This document shows positions 24,876 through 34,420 of a stretch of 64,000 nt of DNA, piece after piece. This DNA comes from UBA826 sp045564655 (GTDB lineage Bacteria > Chloroflexota > Dehalococcoidia > Lucifugimonadales > UBA826). Each line of letters begins with the position of its first letter. The stretch's first letter is position 1. Location: NCBI GenBank assembly GCA_045564655.1, contig JBJLGX010000001.1:1-64000 (forward strand), read 5' to 3'. The notes under the pieces are model-generated. The model was not told where the DNA came from. It ran no database searches and saw only the letters and a program-made list of their open reading frames with translations. A program made the position numbers and the translations under genes.

Positions 24876-25940
24876 TTAATTTAAAGTAATTGTTTCTAAA
24901 AATATTTGAGCACAATTTTCCCAAGTAAATTTTTTCCCATACTGCGACACTTTAGATCTAGGGATGGCTTGCGCTTCCTCTATTGCTGAACCTAAATCTT
25001 TGTTTAATATTCCAGAGACACCTTGCTTAACAATATCAATGGGACCTTTTACAGGATAAGCTGCGACAGGAGTGCCACATGCCATACTTTCAATTAAAAC
25101 TAGCCCAAATGTGTCAGTAAGACTTGGAAAAACAAACACATCTGCTGCTCTATAGAATTTCGTTAATTCTTCGTGTTCGATTGCGCCAAAAAAATGTACA
25201 TATTTAGAAAACTCGTTTTTTAAAGTAGATAAGTGAGGGCCATCGCCTACTATCCAACATTCATAATTTGAGGATTTGGCTATATTACATAAAACCTCTA
25301 GGTTTTTTTCTTTACTAATCCTACCAACATATAGCAAAACTTTAGATTTCTTAGTTTGTGACATAAAGGGCTCACTTTTTATATCATCAGAAAATATATT
25401 TGGATCAATTCCACGTGCCCATACTTTTAGGTTTGAGAATTGATTTTCGTTTAGATGATCAAAGATACTTTTTGTGGGAACTAACACTTGCGAAGATTGT
25501 GAATGGAACCATTTCATATAATTTAATACAGGAGACGTTGGTATTTTATATAATTCCCAAGCATATTCTGCTAGGTTCGTGTGGTAGCTCGTAGTGAAAA
25601 CCTTTTTATTTTTAATTGCCCAATGGCGAGCAATTAACCCCATTGGGCCTTCAGTTGCAATGTGAATGTAATCAGGGTCTATACAGGATAGTTTTTTGGG
25701 TAATGTTGTAAATGGGAAACTTACCTGAACATCGGGATATCCTATTAAAGAAACAGACTGGAATAGAGAAGGGTCAATAACGGTTACATCAATTTTATTA
25801 GATTCAATAAATGGAATTATGTTTTTTAGGGTAGTAACTACACCATTTATTTGTGGGGACCATGCTTCCGTTATTAATACAAGTTTTTTTCTGCTAACTT
25901 GATCATCGGTTCCATTTAAGAATTTCCCATGTTCCATCAT
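24876..25940 (-). CDS. Family 4-type glycosyltransferase (mannosyl/glycolipid type)
   Basis: A 354-residue GT-B enzyme. The N-terminus has LVLITEAWSPQINGVVTTL, typical of MgtA/PimB-like glycosyltransferases acting on lipid or polyprenol acceptors. The C-terminal donor-binding half has VLLYVGRISKEKNL, GDGPHLSTLK and FVFPSLTDTFGLVLIESMACGTPVAAY with the E-x7-E motif. It starts inside the end of the phosphatase gene (38-bp overlap) after GGAGCATC, so the two are translationally coupled. Probably builds a membrane glycolipid. Confidence 0.88.
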   Translation of the reverse strand: MMEHGKFLNGTDDQVSRKKLVLITEAWSPQINGVVTTLKNIIPFIESNKIDVTVIDPSLFQSVSLIGYPDVQVSFPFTTLPKKLSCIDPDYIHIATEGPMGLIARHWAIKNKKVFTTSYHTNLAEYAWELYKIPTSPVLNYMKWFHSQSSQVLVPTKSIFDHLNENQFSNLKVWARGIDPNIFSDDIKSEPFMSQTKKSKVLLYVGRISKEKNLEVLCNIAKSSNYECWIVGDGPHLSTLKNEFSKYVHFFGAIEHEELTKFYRAADVFVFPSLTDTFGLVLIESMACGTPVAAYPVKGPIDIVKQGVSGILNKDLGSAIEEAQAIPRSKVSQYGKKFTWENCAQIFLETITLN

Positions 25941-26655
25941 GATGCTCCACTAGAGCGCTGCAGTTTTCTACCCAATCACCACAGTTCATATATATAGTAT
26001 CACTAATTGTTTTTATCTCTGGTGTGTGAATGTGCCCACATATAACCCCATCATATTTTTCAGAACTAGCATATTTAGTTAAGAGATTTTCAAATTTCAG
26101 TAAATAATTACACACTGCTTTTGTTTTCGTTTTAGCAAAACCGGTTAAATTTATATAAGGGATATTTAATTTACGGCATACAAAATTTACAAAAGTATTA
26201 ATATCTAACATTAAATCATATAGAGTACTTCCCAGAAGCATAATCGATTTCCCTATATTAGAATTCATGAGACTATCGAACATATCTCCATGGCATACTA
26301 GATATTTTTTACCATCAATTCCGTGGTGGTCCATTTGATTGTGAAATTTAATTTTGCCTAACTGCAATCCCATAGTTATTAATTTTTTTATGGATTCATC
26401 GTGATTTCCAATCAAATAGTGTACATTAGTGCCATTTTTTGATTTAGACAATATTTTTTTTATTGCTTGGGTGTGTTGTTCGGGCCAGAAGAATTTTTTT
26501 TGAAGTCTCCATCCATCTATGATGTCTCCCACTAGATAAAGATTGTCACTATGATGATTAGAAAGAAAATTGTTCAAAAGCTTTGCTTTTGATCCCTTGA
26601 ACCCTAAGTGAGTATCACTTATAAATACTGACTTGTAATTTTCAACAGTAGTCAC
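25903..26655 (-). CDS. LpxH-like metallophosphoesterase (UDP-2,3-diacylglucosamine diphosphatase family)
   Basis: A 250-residue calcineurin-like phosphatase with GTG start. Metal motifs in order: FISDTHLG (DxH), LYLVGDIIDGW (GD), HYLIGNHDE (GNHD), CHGDMFD and CGHIHTPE (GHxH). In Gram-negative bacteria LpxH acts in lipid A synthesis. Here no other lipid A gene is in view, and the coupled glycosyltransferase suggests hydrolysis of a nucleotide-lipid or sugar-nucleotide for glycolipid synthesis. Confidence 0.88.
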   Translation of the reverse strand: MTTVENYKSVFISDTHLGFKGSKAKLLNNFLSNHHSDNLYLVGDIIDGWRLQKKFFWPEQHTQAIKKILSKSKNGTNVHYLIGNHDESIKKLITMGLQLGKIKFHNQMDHHGIDGKKYLVCHGDMFDSLMNSNIGKSIMLLGSTLYDLMLDINTFVNFVCRKLNIPYINLTGFAKTKTKAVCNYLLKFENLLTKYASSEKYDGVICGHIHTPEIKTISDTIYMNCGDWVENCSALVEHHDGTWEILKWNR

Positions 26656-26800
26656 AGTCTGGTTTCTCCATTAATGTTAGTATTTACCTTACTCTTTTAT
26701 ACATGATTACAATAGCGATATTGTTAATGTTTCTTTAAATGATTTTGAATGTATGTTGATTAGTAGCAAGATGTTATAACTAAACTAATTGAGTAATTGT

Positions 26801-27484
26801 ATGGATAAAGTAAATGACATGTTAGAAGATTTAAAACCTTGCCCCTTATGTTTAAGCTTAAATAGCTACTTGTTTTATGTCAGTACACGTAAGAATCTTG
26901 AAAGAAAGTATTATAAATGTGACGTGTGCTTTATGGTATTTGTACCTAGAGAATTTCACATTTCACCTACGCAACAGAAATTAAGATATTTAGAACATGA
27001 AAATGATATCAACAATCAAGATTATAGGTCTTTTTTGTCCCCGGTTGTGAAAGCGATGTTACCTAATATTAAGGCTGGTGACACGGGATTAGATTATGGA
27101 TCTGGACCAGGCCCTGCTCTAGCCCATATGTTGAGTAATTGTGGCATGATTATGAGTGTCTATGATATTTATTTTAATGATGACCCTGTAGTATTTAATG
27201 AAAAATATGACTTTATAACATGCACTGAAACTGTCGAACATTTTGTAGACCCATATTGTGATTTTGAGAAAATGATTGCGCTTATAAAACCTAAAGGTGT
27301 TTTAGCAATTATGACGTCTATATTGTATGAAGATATTGATTTTGAGAATTGGTACTATAATTTAGATCCAACTCATGTGTCGTTTTATACACCAGATACG
27401 ATTGGATGGATAGCTAATAAATGGGAGTTAGATCCTCATTCACCTTCGAAGAACATATTCATATTACGTAAAAAGAATAATTAA
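26801..27484 (+). CDS. Class I SAM-dependent methyltransferase with N-terminal zinc ribbon
   Basis: About 227 residues. The N-terminus has CPLC and CDVC, a two-knuckle zinc ribbon as in UbiE/Tam-like and rhamnosyl methyltransferases. LDYGSGPGPALAHML is the SAM loop, followed by DFITCTETVEHFVDP (acidic strand plus His) and GVLAIMTSI. A tryptophan-rich C-terminal part (FENWYYNLDPTHVSFY) is typical of the methyltransferases that follow GT gene clusters. An upstream TTG (26789) is an alternative start; the ATG at 26801 is preferred. Confidence 0.8.
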   Translation: MDKVNDMLEDLKPCPLCLSLNSYLFYVSTRKNLERKYYKCDVCFMVFVPREFHISPTQQKLRYLEHENDINNQDYRSFLSPVVKAMLPNIKAGDTGLDYGSGPGPALAHMLSNCGMIMSVYDIYFNDDPVVFNEKYDFITCTETVEHFVDPYCDFEKMIALIKPKGVLAIMTSILYEDIDFENWYYNLDPTHVSFYTPDTIGWIANKWELDPHSPSKNIFILRKKNN

Positions 27485-27508
27485 TTGTTTTTTTGTAAAC
27501 AAAAGAAA

Positions 27509-27877
27509 TTATTGGACTTGTGATTTCAAAATCCCTCTTATTTTTGATATAAAAGCACTTTTTGCCAAAACATGATCACAACCAAGTTTTTTAGCTTTAT
27601 CCATTAACTCTATATTTTTATGAGGTCCATATGCTATAAAAACTGTTGATTTTTCTAATCTGGAACGTAATTCAATTAGAATAGGTTCCCATATTTCTTG
27701 AGAATCTTCTAAATCTACAAGAACAGCAATAATTTTTGAATCTATTAATTCTTTTTCTAAATCTAATAAGTTAGTAAATCTTTTTATTTTTGCTATTGAT
27801 CCAGTTTCAGCTTCAATTCTTGGTAGGAACATCAGGTTTTTTGTAATTAATAAAACTTTTTTCGTGTATTTTTCCAA
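27509..27877 (-). CDS. Receiver-like (CheY-fold) protein
   Basis: A 122-residue protein with the layout of a response-regulator receiver domain: KKVLLITKN, AVLVDLED (phosphorylation-site-like position), FIAYGPHKN and VLAKSAF. The typical DD pair and the TxxK lysine are not clearly present, so it may be a non-canonical receiver. It stands alone and divergent from the gene at 27951, with no kinase beside it. Confidence 0.55.
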   Translation of the reverse strand: MEKYTKKVLLITKNLMFLPRIEAETGSIAKIKRFTNLLDLEKELIDSKIIAVLVDLEDSQEIWEPILIELRSRLEKSTVFIAYGPHKNIELMDKAKKLGCDHVLAKSAFISKIRGILKSQVQ

Positions 27878-27950
27878 TTATTTATTCCTTAATGGCTTTA
27901 TGTAAAAATATATAATAATCAAAATATAATCAAATTATAGAGAGTAAAGC

Positions 27951-28373
27951 ATGAATGAAGAATACACAGGAGAAGCTGTACAGTGCTTGGTACGCTGGCA
28001 AGATGCTTTTAATAATAGAGATTTAGAAGGTATGTTAAGAGAAATGCATTTTCCACATTATAGAATTTCTTCAGATAATGTATTTAATGTATGGGAAACT
28101 AGTTTTGAATTTTCTCAAAATCACCATATTATGACTAAAGCCTTAGATTCAGAAGGTTGGATTAAGACTATAACTGGTAGCATTGATGTTTTTCAGTCTG
28201 ATTTAAATAAGGTACATATTGGAATAAAACCATCAAGAATTAATTCTGTAGGTGAATCTTACAACTCATTTGAATCATTGTGGATAGTTACAAAATTAGA
28301 TAATACTTGGGGAATACAATTCAGGTCATCTTTTTTGTCTAATGCAGCAGAGCATCATAAGTTACAAAAATAA
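27951..28373 (+). CDS. SnoaL/NTF2-like fold protein
   Basis: A 140-residue protein with the cone-shaped NTF2-like pattern: WQDAFNNRDLEGMLREMHFP, a helix start typical of SnoaL-like proteins, then alternating beta strands ending in WGIQFRSSF. Such proteins are ketosteroid-isomerase-like enzymes or binding proteins. No catalytic residues could be fixed. A moderate family call. Confidence 0.65.
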   Translation: MNEEYTGEAVQCLVRWQDAFNNRDLEGMLREMHFPHYRISSDNVFNVWETSFEFSQNHHIMTKALDSEGWIKTITGSIDVFQSDLNKVHIGIKPSRINSVGESYNSFESLWIVTKLDNTWGIQFRSSFLSNAAEHHKLQK

Positions 28374-28457
28374 ACTACATAAAATAGCACAAGATAATCG
28401 AGTATGTGCGGTATACTTATAGGTCTGGAATTATAAATATATCTGTTGAGGACTTTA

Positions 28458-30278
28458 ATGCCAACTAAAGATAATATAAGAAACATAACGATTATTGCCC
28501 ATGTTGACCATGGTAAGACTACGTTGGTGGATGCTTTTTTAAAGCAAAGCAATACTTTTTCGGATAGAGAAGATCCCGGTGAATTGATTATGGATACTAA
28601 TCCACTTGAGCGTGAAAAAGGGATAACAATACTTGCTAAAAATGTCTCTATTGATCATAAAGGAGTGAAAATCAATGTTATTGACACTCCGGGACACGCA
28701 GACTTTAGTGGAGAAGTGGAGCGGGTGATGAACATGGCTGATGGGTGTATTTTATTGGTAGATGCAGTTGATGGCCCTATGCCACAGACTAGATATGTTT
28801 TACAACAAGCAATAAACTATTCACTTTCACCGATAGTAGTCATCAATAAGATTGATCGGCCAGAAAGTAGGATTTCGGCTGTTGTAAATGAAGTAGAGGA
28901 GCTTTTCTTAGAATTAGCTACTGATGATTCGCAACTTAATTATCCTGTATTCTTTGCTTCTGCTAAAGCAGGATATGCTATTGAATCAGTAGATGATGAG
29001 CCCGAGTCGATATCCCCTATATTAGATGCTATTGTAAAAACGATTCCATCTCCAACAGGATCATTAGATGGAGGATTCCAACTTCTCGTTACAGCTTTAG
29101 ATTATGATGATTACGCAGGCCAAATAGTGATAGGTAAGGTTTCCAGAGGCTCTGTTGAGCAGAAAGATTCTGTTCTTCTTATAAATTCTGATGGAGTGGA
29201 AATCAATCATAAAGTCGAACAATTATTTGTTTATCAAGGGATGAAAAAGAAAAAAGTTGAATCTGCATCTGTTGGAGAAATAATTGCCTTGACCGGACTT
29301 GATAATGTTACTATCGGCAATACTATTTGTTCTGTAGCTAATCCTGAGCCATTACCTGTTATTAAGATTGATGAACCTACGGTTAAAATGTTGTTTGGGG
29401 CTAATACCTCACCCCTTATGGGAAAAGAAGGTAAATTTTGTACGTCACGAGAATTATATAGACGGCTAACTAATGAATTGAAGACGGATGTTGGGTTAAG
29501 GTTGAATAAAACAGATAATCCAGATCAATTTGATGTTAGCGGTAGAGGAGAACTCCACCTTTCAATTTTAGCTGAGACTATGAGAAGAGAAGGTTATGAA
29601 TTTCAAGTATCTCAACCTGAGCCGATAATAAAAGATATAGACGGGAAAAAGCATGAGCCGTACGAGACGCTTATGATAGAGACGAATAAAGATTTTTATG
29701 GAATTTTGACTGATGATCTTACTAGGCGATTAGGTGTATTAATAGATGTTTTGAATACTGATTCAGAGACTATTAAGATGCGGTTTTCAATCCCAACACG
29801 AGGACTTATTGGATTTCGGTCATTTTTCCAAAATGCAACCCATGGAGACGGAATCATAACAAGTAGATTTGAATCATATAATCCTTTAAAAGGTGAAATC
29901 CGTAAGTCCTCTCATGGATTTCTAATAGCCTCTGAACCTGGAGATGCTGTTGCCTACGGTTTAATCAACGCTCAAGAAAGGGGCAAAACCCTTATTGGGC
30001 CAGGTACCAAAGTTTACGAAGGTATGATAGTTGGGGTTAACTCTCGATCATCTGATCTTGTTGTAAATGTTTGTAAAGAGAAAAAGCTAACTAATATGCG
30101 ATCATCCACTGCTGATATAGGAACTCAATTAGTTAGGCCTTTAGTATATAGTTTAGAGGAAGCTTTAGATATAATTTCACAAGATGAGTTCCTTGAGATA
30201 ACTCCTAAAAATTTGAGACTTAGGAAGAAACTTCTAGCTGCTAATGCTAGAAAAAGAGAAGACAGGAATAAGAACTAA
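28458..30278 (+). CDS. typA: Translational GTPase TypA/BipA
   Basis: A 606-residue ribosome-associated GTPase. IIAHVDHGKTTLVDAFLKQ is the P-loop, then REKGITI (switch I), DTPGHADF (G3), INKIDRP (G4) and FFASAKAG (G5). The EF-G-like domains III and V and the BipA-specific C-terminal domain follow (SGRGELHLSIL, GLIGFRSFF, SSTADIG). The start at ATG 28458 is chosen because TGAGGA lies before it; a TTG 12 nt upstream is less likely. Confidence 0.97.
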   Translation: MPTKDNIRNITIIAHVDHGKTTLVDAFLKQSNTFSDREDPGELIMDTNPLEREKGITILAKNVSIDHKGVKINVIDTPGHADFSGEVERVMNMADGCILLVDAVDGPMPQTRYVLQQAINYSLSPIVVINKIDRPESRISAVVNEVEELFLELATDDSQLNYPVFFASAKAGYAIESVDDEPESISPILDAIVKTIPSPTGSLDGGFQLLVTALDYDDYAGQIVIGKVSRGSVEQKDSVLLINSDGVEINHKVEQLFVYQGMKKKKVESASVGEIIALTGLDNVTIGNTICSVANPEPLPVIKIDEPTVKMLFGANTSPLMGKEGKFCTSRELYRRLTNELKTDVGLRLNKTDNPDQFDVSGRGELHLSILAETMRREGYEFQVSQPEPIIKDIDGKKHEPYETLMIETNKDFYGILTDDLTRRLGVLIDVLNTDSETIKMRFSIPTRGLIGFRSFFQNATHGDGIITSRFESYNPLKGEIRKSSHGFLIASEPGDAVAYGLINAQERGKTLIGPGTKVYEGMIVGVNSRSSDLVVNVCKEKKLTNMRSSTADIGTQLVRPLVYSLEEALDIISQDEFLEITPKNLRLRKKLLAANARKREDRNKN

Positions 30279-31372
30279 ACATTGAACCTGAAATATATAA
30301 CATCTCCATCTTCGACTATGTAATCTTTTCCTTCAACTCTCATTTTACCTGCCTCTTTAGATTTTTGTTCACCCTGTAAAGTTACGTAATCTTCATAACT
30401 GACTACTTCTGCTCTAATAAATCCTTTTTCGAAATCAGTATGTATCTCTCTTGCAGCTCTTGGTGCATTAGACCCTTTTGGGATAGTCCAAGCTCTAGAT
30501 TCTTTGGGTCCTGAGGTGAAGTAAGTTATTAGGTTAAGAAGCTTGTAACCAGATTGGATTACTTGCTCTAATCCAGATTGTTCTAATCCTAATGCTGTTA
30601 GGTATTCGGTTTTCTCTTCGTTATTTAGTTGCGATATTTCAGATTCTATTTTTGCTGAAATTATGATTGAAAGTGCATCTTCTTTATTTGCTATGTCTTG
30701 GACTAGTTTTGAATACTTGTTGCCTGTAGTTGCATCTTCCTCGGAAACATTACATATGTAAAGCACTGGTTTGCTCGTCAGTAATTGTAAGCCTTTTAAT
30801 TTAGGCTTTTCTGGTTCAGATATTTTTAATAATCGGGCCGGTTTTCCTGTACTTAATAATTCGTGAACACCAGTTACGATGGGTAGCAATTCTTTTGCTT
30901 CACTATCCCCAGATTTAGCTTTTTTTTCGATCGATGGAATTCTTGATTCAATGCTTTCTAGATCAGATAGCATTAATTCAGTTTCAACTATTTCACTATC
31001 TTCAACTGGGTTAATAGTTCCGTTTACATGAACTATATCGGGGTCTTCAAAACACCTGATAACATATGCTATAGCATCCATTTCGCGAATATTTGCAAGG
31101 AATTTGTTTCCTAATCCTTCACCTTTAGAGGCTCCTTTTACTAATCCGGCTATGTCTACGAATGACATTTTTGTAGGTATTACTGATTTGGAATCACTTA
31201 TTGTGGTTAACGTTTTTAAGCGATTGTCAGGTATAGCTACTTCGCCTACATTGGGATCTATAGTGCAGAACGGATAATTTTCAGCTTGAGCATTACTAGT
31301 CTGAGTTAGGGCATTAAATAACGTAGATTTTCCAACATTAGGTAAGCCGACTATTCCGCATTTAAATCCCAT
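30275..31372 (-). CDS. ychF: Universal GTPase/ATPase YchF
   Basis: A 365-residue OLA1/YchF-type protein with G1 GLPNVGKSTLFNALT, FVDIAGLVKGASKGEGLGN as G3 region, the N-x-x-E style ICNVSEED in place of NKxD (which shifts preference to ATP), then a coiled-coil segment and a C-terminal TGS domain. Its end overlaps the convergent typA stop by 4 bp. Confidence 0.96.
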   Translation of the reverse strand: MGFKCGIVGLPNVGKSTLFNALTQTSNAQAENYPFCTIDPNVGEVAIPDNRLKTLTTISDSKSVIPTKMSFVDIAGLVKGASKGEGLGNKFLANIREMDAIAYVIRCFEDPDIVHVNGTINPVEDSEIVETELMLSDLESIESRIPSIEKKAKSGDSEAKELLPIVTGVHELLSTGKPARLLKISEPEKPKLKGLQLLTSKPVLYICNVSEEDATTGNKYSKLVQDIANKEDALSIIISAKIESEISQLNNEEKTEYLTALGLEQSGLEQVIQSGYKLLNLITYFTSGPKESRAWTIPKGSNAPRAAREIHTDFEKGFIRAEVVSYEDYVTLQGEQKSKEAGKMRVEGKDYIVEDGDVIYFRFNV

Positions 31373-31399
31373 TAAGCCGCATCCTTATTTTTTTTGTAA

Positions 31400-32320
31400 T
31401 CATTTTATTAAGTTATTTATGAATTCTTGCTGTTCTTTTACCAGTAAAGCATACCCTACTCCCTGAACAGTGCGACCATCGCTAGTTTCCATTCTAGAAG
31501 TGTTTATGCCAACAAGGTTACCGTCTTCATCAACTAATGGCCCTCCACTATTGCCTGGGTTTAAAGACGCATCAGTCTGTATATACTTGAATGGCCCTTT
31601 GCTTAGAGTAACAGTTGATGACATTATTCCAGCTGTTACCGAATAATTACCTTTTAGTGGATACCCTAGTGCGTATACTGAATCTCCAATTCTAGGATTA
31701 TGAGATTGATCTAGTGGTAAGTGAATGTAGTTGTCTCCAAATATACTGACTATTGCAAGGTCTCTTGATGAATCGCTTCCAATTAATGTTCCGCTTTTGC
31801 TAGAACCATCATGGAATGTAACATTAATGTAGCTCGCACCTGCTATAACATGGTAGTTTGTAATTATTGTTCCGTCTTCTTTAACAATAACTCCACTCCC
31901 CTTTTTACTATTTGTTTGAATTTTAACAACTGAATCTTTTATTGTGTCTAAAACATCGCTTATTTTTATTGTAGGAGTAATGGTAGGGGTAGGGATTGGA
32001 GTATAAGTTGGTAAAGGGGTATAGGTAGGAAGAGGAGTATAGGTAGGAAGGGGGGTATAGGTGGGCAATGGAGTAAATGTTGGAGTGATAGTTGGAATAA
32101 TTGTTGGGGTGTAAGTAGGGTATGGTGTGTATGTAGGAAGTGGGGTGTATGTTGCTAAAATAATAGGAGTCGGAGTTGATATTTTATTAAAAGCTTCAGT
32201 AATACTTGCGATTACTGTGGATTCAATATTTTGAGTATTATCGTTTGCCATGCAATTAACTAAACTTAATGTAATTAAAAGTAAACACGCAAAATAAAAC
32301 ATGTGTTTTTTGAATTTCAT
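31400..32320 (-). CDS. Trypsin-like HtrA-type serine protease lipoprotein with Pro/Thr-rich stalk
   Basis: A 306-residue protein. An N-terminal lipoprotein signal ends at SLVNC. A long low-complexity stalk (about residues 48-106) repeats TYTPLP and related units. The protease domain follows with the triad His in NYHVIAGA, Asp in SSRDLAIVS and Ser in GNSGGPL. No PDZ domain is seen. Location: surface-anchored on the outer face of the membrane. ATG 32320 gives a standard signal peptide, but ATG 32344 is also possible. A TATAAT box directly before each candidate suggests a leaderless or short-leader message. Confidence 0.9.
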   Translation of the reverse strand: MKFKKHMFYFACLLLITLSLVNCMANDNTQNIESTVIASITEAFNKISTPTPIILATYTPLPTYTPYPTYTPTIIPTITPTFTPLPTYTPLPTYTPLPTYTPLPTYTPIPTPTITPTIKISDVLDTIKDSVVKIQTNSKKGSGVIVKEDGTIITNYHVIAGASYINVTFHDGSSKSGTLIGSDSSRDLAIVSIFGDNYIHLPLDQSHNPRIGDSVYALGYPLKGNYSVTAGIMSSTVTLSKGPFKYIQTDASLNPGNSGGPLVDEDGNLVGINTSRMETSDGRTVQGVGYALLVKEQQEFINNLIK

Positions 32321-32400
32321 TGTTTTATTATATCTGAGATTCATTGTTTGAGATATTATACTTTTGAGTTATGTACATTTAGTTATTTGCGGAGTCGGGC

Positions 32401-33471
32401 ATGAATAAAATTAAAATGGCTATTGTGGGTTGTGGGACCATATCAAAATTGAATGTTCCTGGTTATCTTGAACATCCAAATTGTGAAATTGTTGCTCTTT
32501 GTGATCCAATAAAAGAAAGAGCTTATGATAAAGCAAGGATATGGGGGATAAGCCCCAAAATCTATACTGAATTTCAAGATGTTTTAAATGATGCAGATGT
32601 AGATGCAGTGGAGTTGTTGACTCCGACCCATATGCATTCAACTCAAATCATAGAGTCATTAAATAGTGGCAAACATGTCTCTTGTCAAAAACCTTTGGCA
32701 GTGACAATGGAAGAAGGATATCGAATACGTGACGCAGTTCGGGCATCAGATAAAACCTTTAGGATTACTGAAAATTTTCTTTACTATCCACCTATATTAA
32801 AAGCGACAGAACTTCTTGCTAGCGGGGAAATTGGAGACCCTAGTCTTGTTAGGATCCGAACTATAAGAGGGAGCTGGGACTCTAAAGGAATTCAGGTTGA
32901 AGATGGGGCTCTAGATTGGCGCACTGATTCTAATTTAAATCCAGGGGGGGTTTTATATGATGATGGTTGGCATAAATACGCTACAGCTATTTCTTGGGTA
33001 GGTTACGTGGAAAAGATTGCAAGTATCGTGACAATTAATTCATTAGAAGGAGATGGTCCCCTTGAGGAAACTCCTAGTGCCGCCGTAATGAAGGTGAAAA
33101 ATAAAGATCGCTTGATAACTATTGATTATTCTTCATCTCCAGGAATGCCTTTTAGGACGAAATACTATCCTATGGATGAATTTTTTGAAATTATTGGACA
33201 AAATGGAACAATTTGGGTAACAAGATGTACAGGGGAATTGTTAGATATGCCTCCTTTAGTTCTTGTAAAAGGAGATGAGGTGACTTCATTTAGTATGCCT
33301 ATGGACTGGATTGAAGGTTTCAAAGGGGCTGCTAAAAGCTTTGTGGATCATTTGCTAGAAGGGACTCAACCCGATATGGATATAGATTTTTCTATGCAAG
33401 TTTTAGATACAGCTTTATCTATATATAAGTCATCAGAATTAGAAAAAACGATATATTTGAGCACAGATTAG
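32401..33471 (+). CDS. Gfo/Idh/MocA family oxidoreductase
   Basis: A 356-residue NAD(P)-dependent dehydrogenase. The Rossmann motif is IVGCGTISKLN (residues about 9-19), then ALCDP and the LLTPTHMHS and KHVSCQKPLA motif with the catalytic lysine. The C-terminal alpha/beta domain carries WHKYATAISW. Substrate is probably a sugar or cyclitol. The next gene follows 10 nt later. Confidence 0.9.
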   Translation: MNKIKMAIVGCGTISKLNVPGYLEHPNCEIVALCDPIKERAYDKARIWGISPKIYTEFQDVLNDADVDAVELLTPTHMHSTQIIESLNSGKHVSCQKPLAVTMEEGYRIRDAVRASDKTFRITENFLYYPPILKATELLASGEIGDPSLVRIRTIRGSWDSKGIQVEDGALDWRTDSNLNPGGVLYDDGWHKYATAISWVGYVEKIASIVTINSLEGDGPLEETPSAAVMKVKNKDRLITIDYSSSPGMPFRTKYYPMDEFFEIIGQNGTIWVTRCTGELLDMPPLVLVKGDEVTSFSMPMDWIEGFKGAAKSFVDHLLEGTQPDMDIDFSMQVLDTALSIYKSSELEKTIYLSTD

Positions 33472-33481
33472 AGAGTGATTC

Positions 33482-34288
33482 ATGATTAGTTTAAAGCGTA
33501 ATAGAAAAGGGGAGAAAGTTGAGGCTACAGGTTTAAGGGTTAGGGCTAGTAGCATATATACCCCCGGGCAAGAAGGTGTATTTAAACTCAGTAGGAGTAA
33601 ATTCAATGATTTCTTGTCATGTCAAAGATGTTTTTACTTAGATAGAGTTAAAGGAATTGTTTCTCCTTCAACTCCAGGTTGGAGTTTAAATGAAACTACT
33701 GATGTTTTACTTAAGAAAGAATTTGATATTTGTCGAGAATTAGAGACTCCTCACAGGATATTTGTTGAACACGGTTTGAATGATATTGTTCCTTTTAAAC
33801 ATGACCAGATGGATAATTGGAGAAATTCTTTGCACGGAGGACTCCAGCATCATGTTGAGAATACGAATATTATTTTACATGGTGGTGTGGATGATATTTG
33901 GTATAAACCGTCAACCAACGAACTTATTGTCGTAGATTATAAATCTCAAGCTAAGAATGATTCCGTTGTGAGATGGAAATATCTCTCGGATGCCTATCAC
34001 GAAAGCTATAAAACCCAGTTAGATGTTTACGCATACTTACTCTCTAAGATGGGATTTAAAGTTTCGCCTACTGGGTATTTTTATGTTTGTAATGCTGACA
34101 GAAATGCCAAATCTTTTAGTGGACAATTAATTTTTGAAGAAACTCTTGTGCCTTACGAATGTAATCCTTACTGGATAGAAGAAAAAATTTTAGAAATGCA
34201 CATAGTCCTTAACTCTAATACACTGCCATCTGCAGAGAAGTCTTGTGAAAATTGCGCTTATTCAGCCCAAAGAGCGATTGTTGAGTAG
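33482..34288 (+). CDS. PD-(D/E)XK nuclease-like protein with Cys pairs of a Fe-S domain
   Basis: A 268-residue protein. HGGVDDIWYKPS and IVVDYKSQ supply the D..DxK catalytic core, and YKTQLDVYAYLL is the conserved QxxxY helix of Cas4/AddB-type nucleases. Two cysteine pairs, CQRC near residue 43 and CENC near the C-terminus, flank the core as in the iron-sulfur clamp of that group. No helicase partner sits beside it. The upstream Gfo/Idh gene is 10 nt away. Function in DNA repair or RNA/DNA end processing is likely but not shown. Confidence 0.8.
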   Translation: MISLKRNRKGEKVEATGLRVRASSIYTPGQEGVFKLSRSKFNDFLSCQRCFYLDRVKGIVSPSTPGWSLNETTDVLLKKEFDICRELETPHRIFVEHGLNDIVPFKHDQMDNWRNSLHGGLQHHVENTNIILHGGVDDIWYKPSTNELIVVDYKSQAKNDSVVRWKYLSDAYHESYKTQLDVYAYLLSKMGFKVSPTGYFYVCNADRNAKSFSGQLIFEETLVPYECNPYWIEEKILEMHIVLNSNTLPSAEKSCENCAYSAQRAIVE

Positions 34289-34420
34289 ACTGAGAAACAA
34301 CACATTATTTAACATTAATTTAATAACTGTTTGGTGGTATTAAGTATTAAAATACAGTATTATATATACAGATACTTCTTTCTAAACATAATTTGCAATT
34401 ACAATACTGAGGTTTGAATT

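Noticed and set aside
31980..32180. CRISPR-like or minisatellite direct repeats
   Set aside because: The repeats are the coding DNA of the TYTPLP stalk in a complete protease frame, without spacers.
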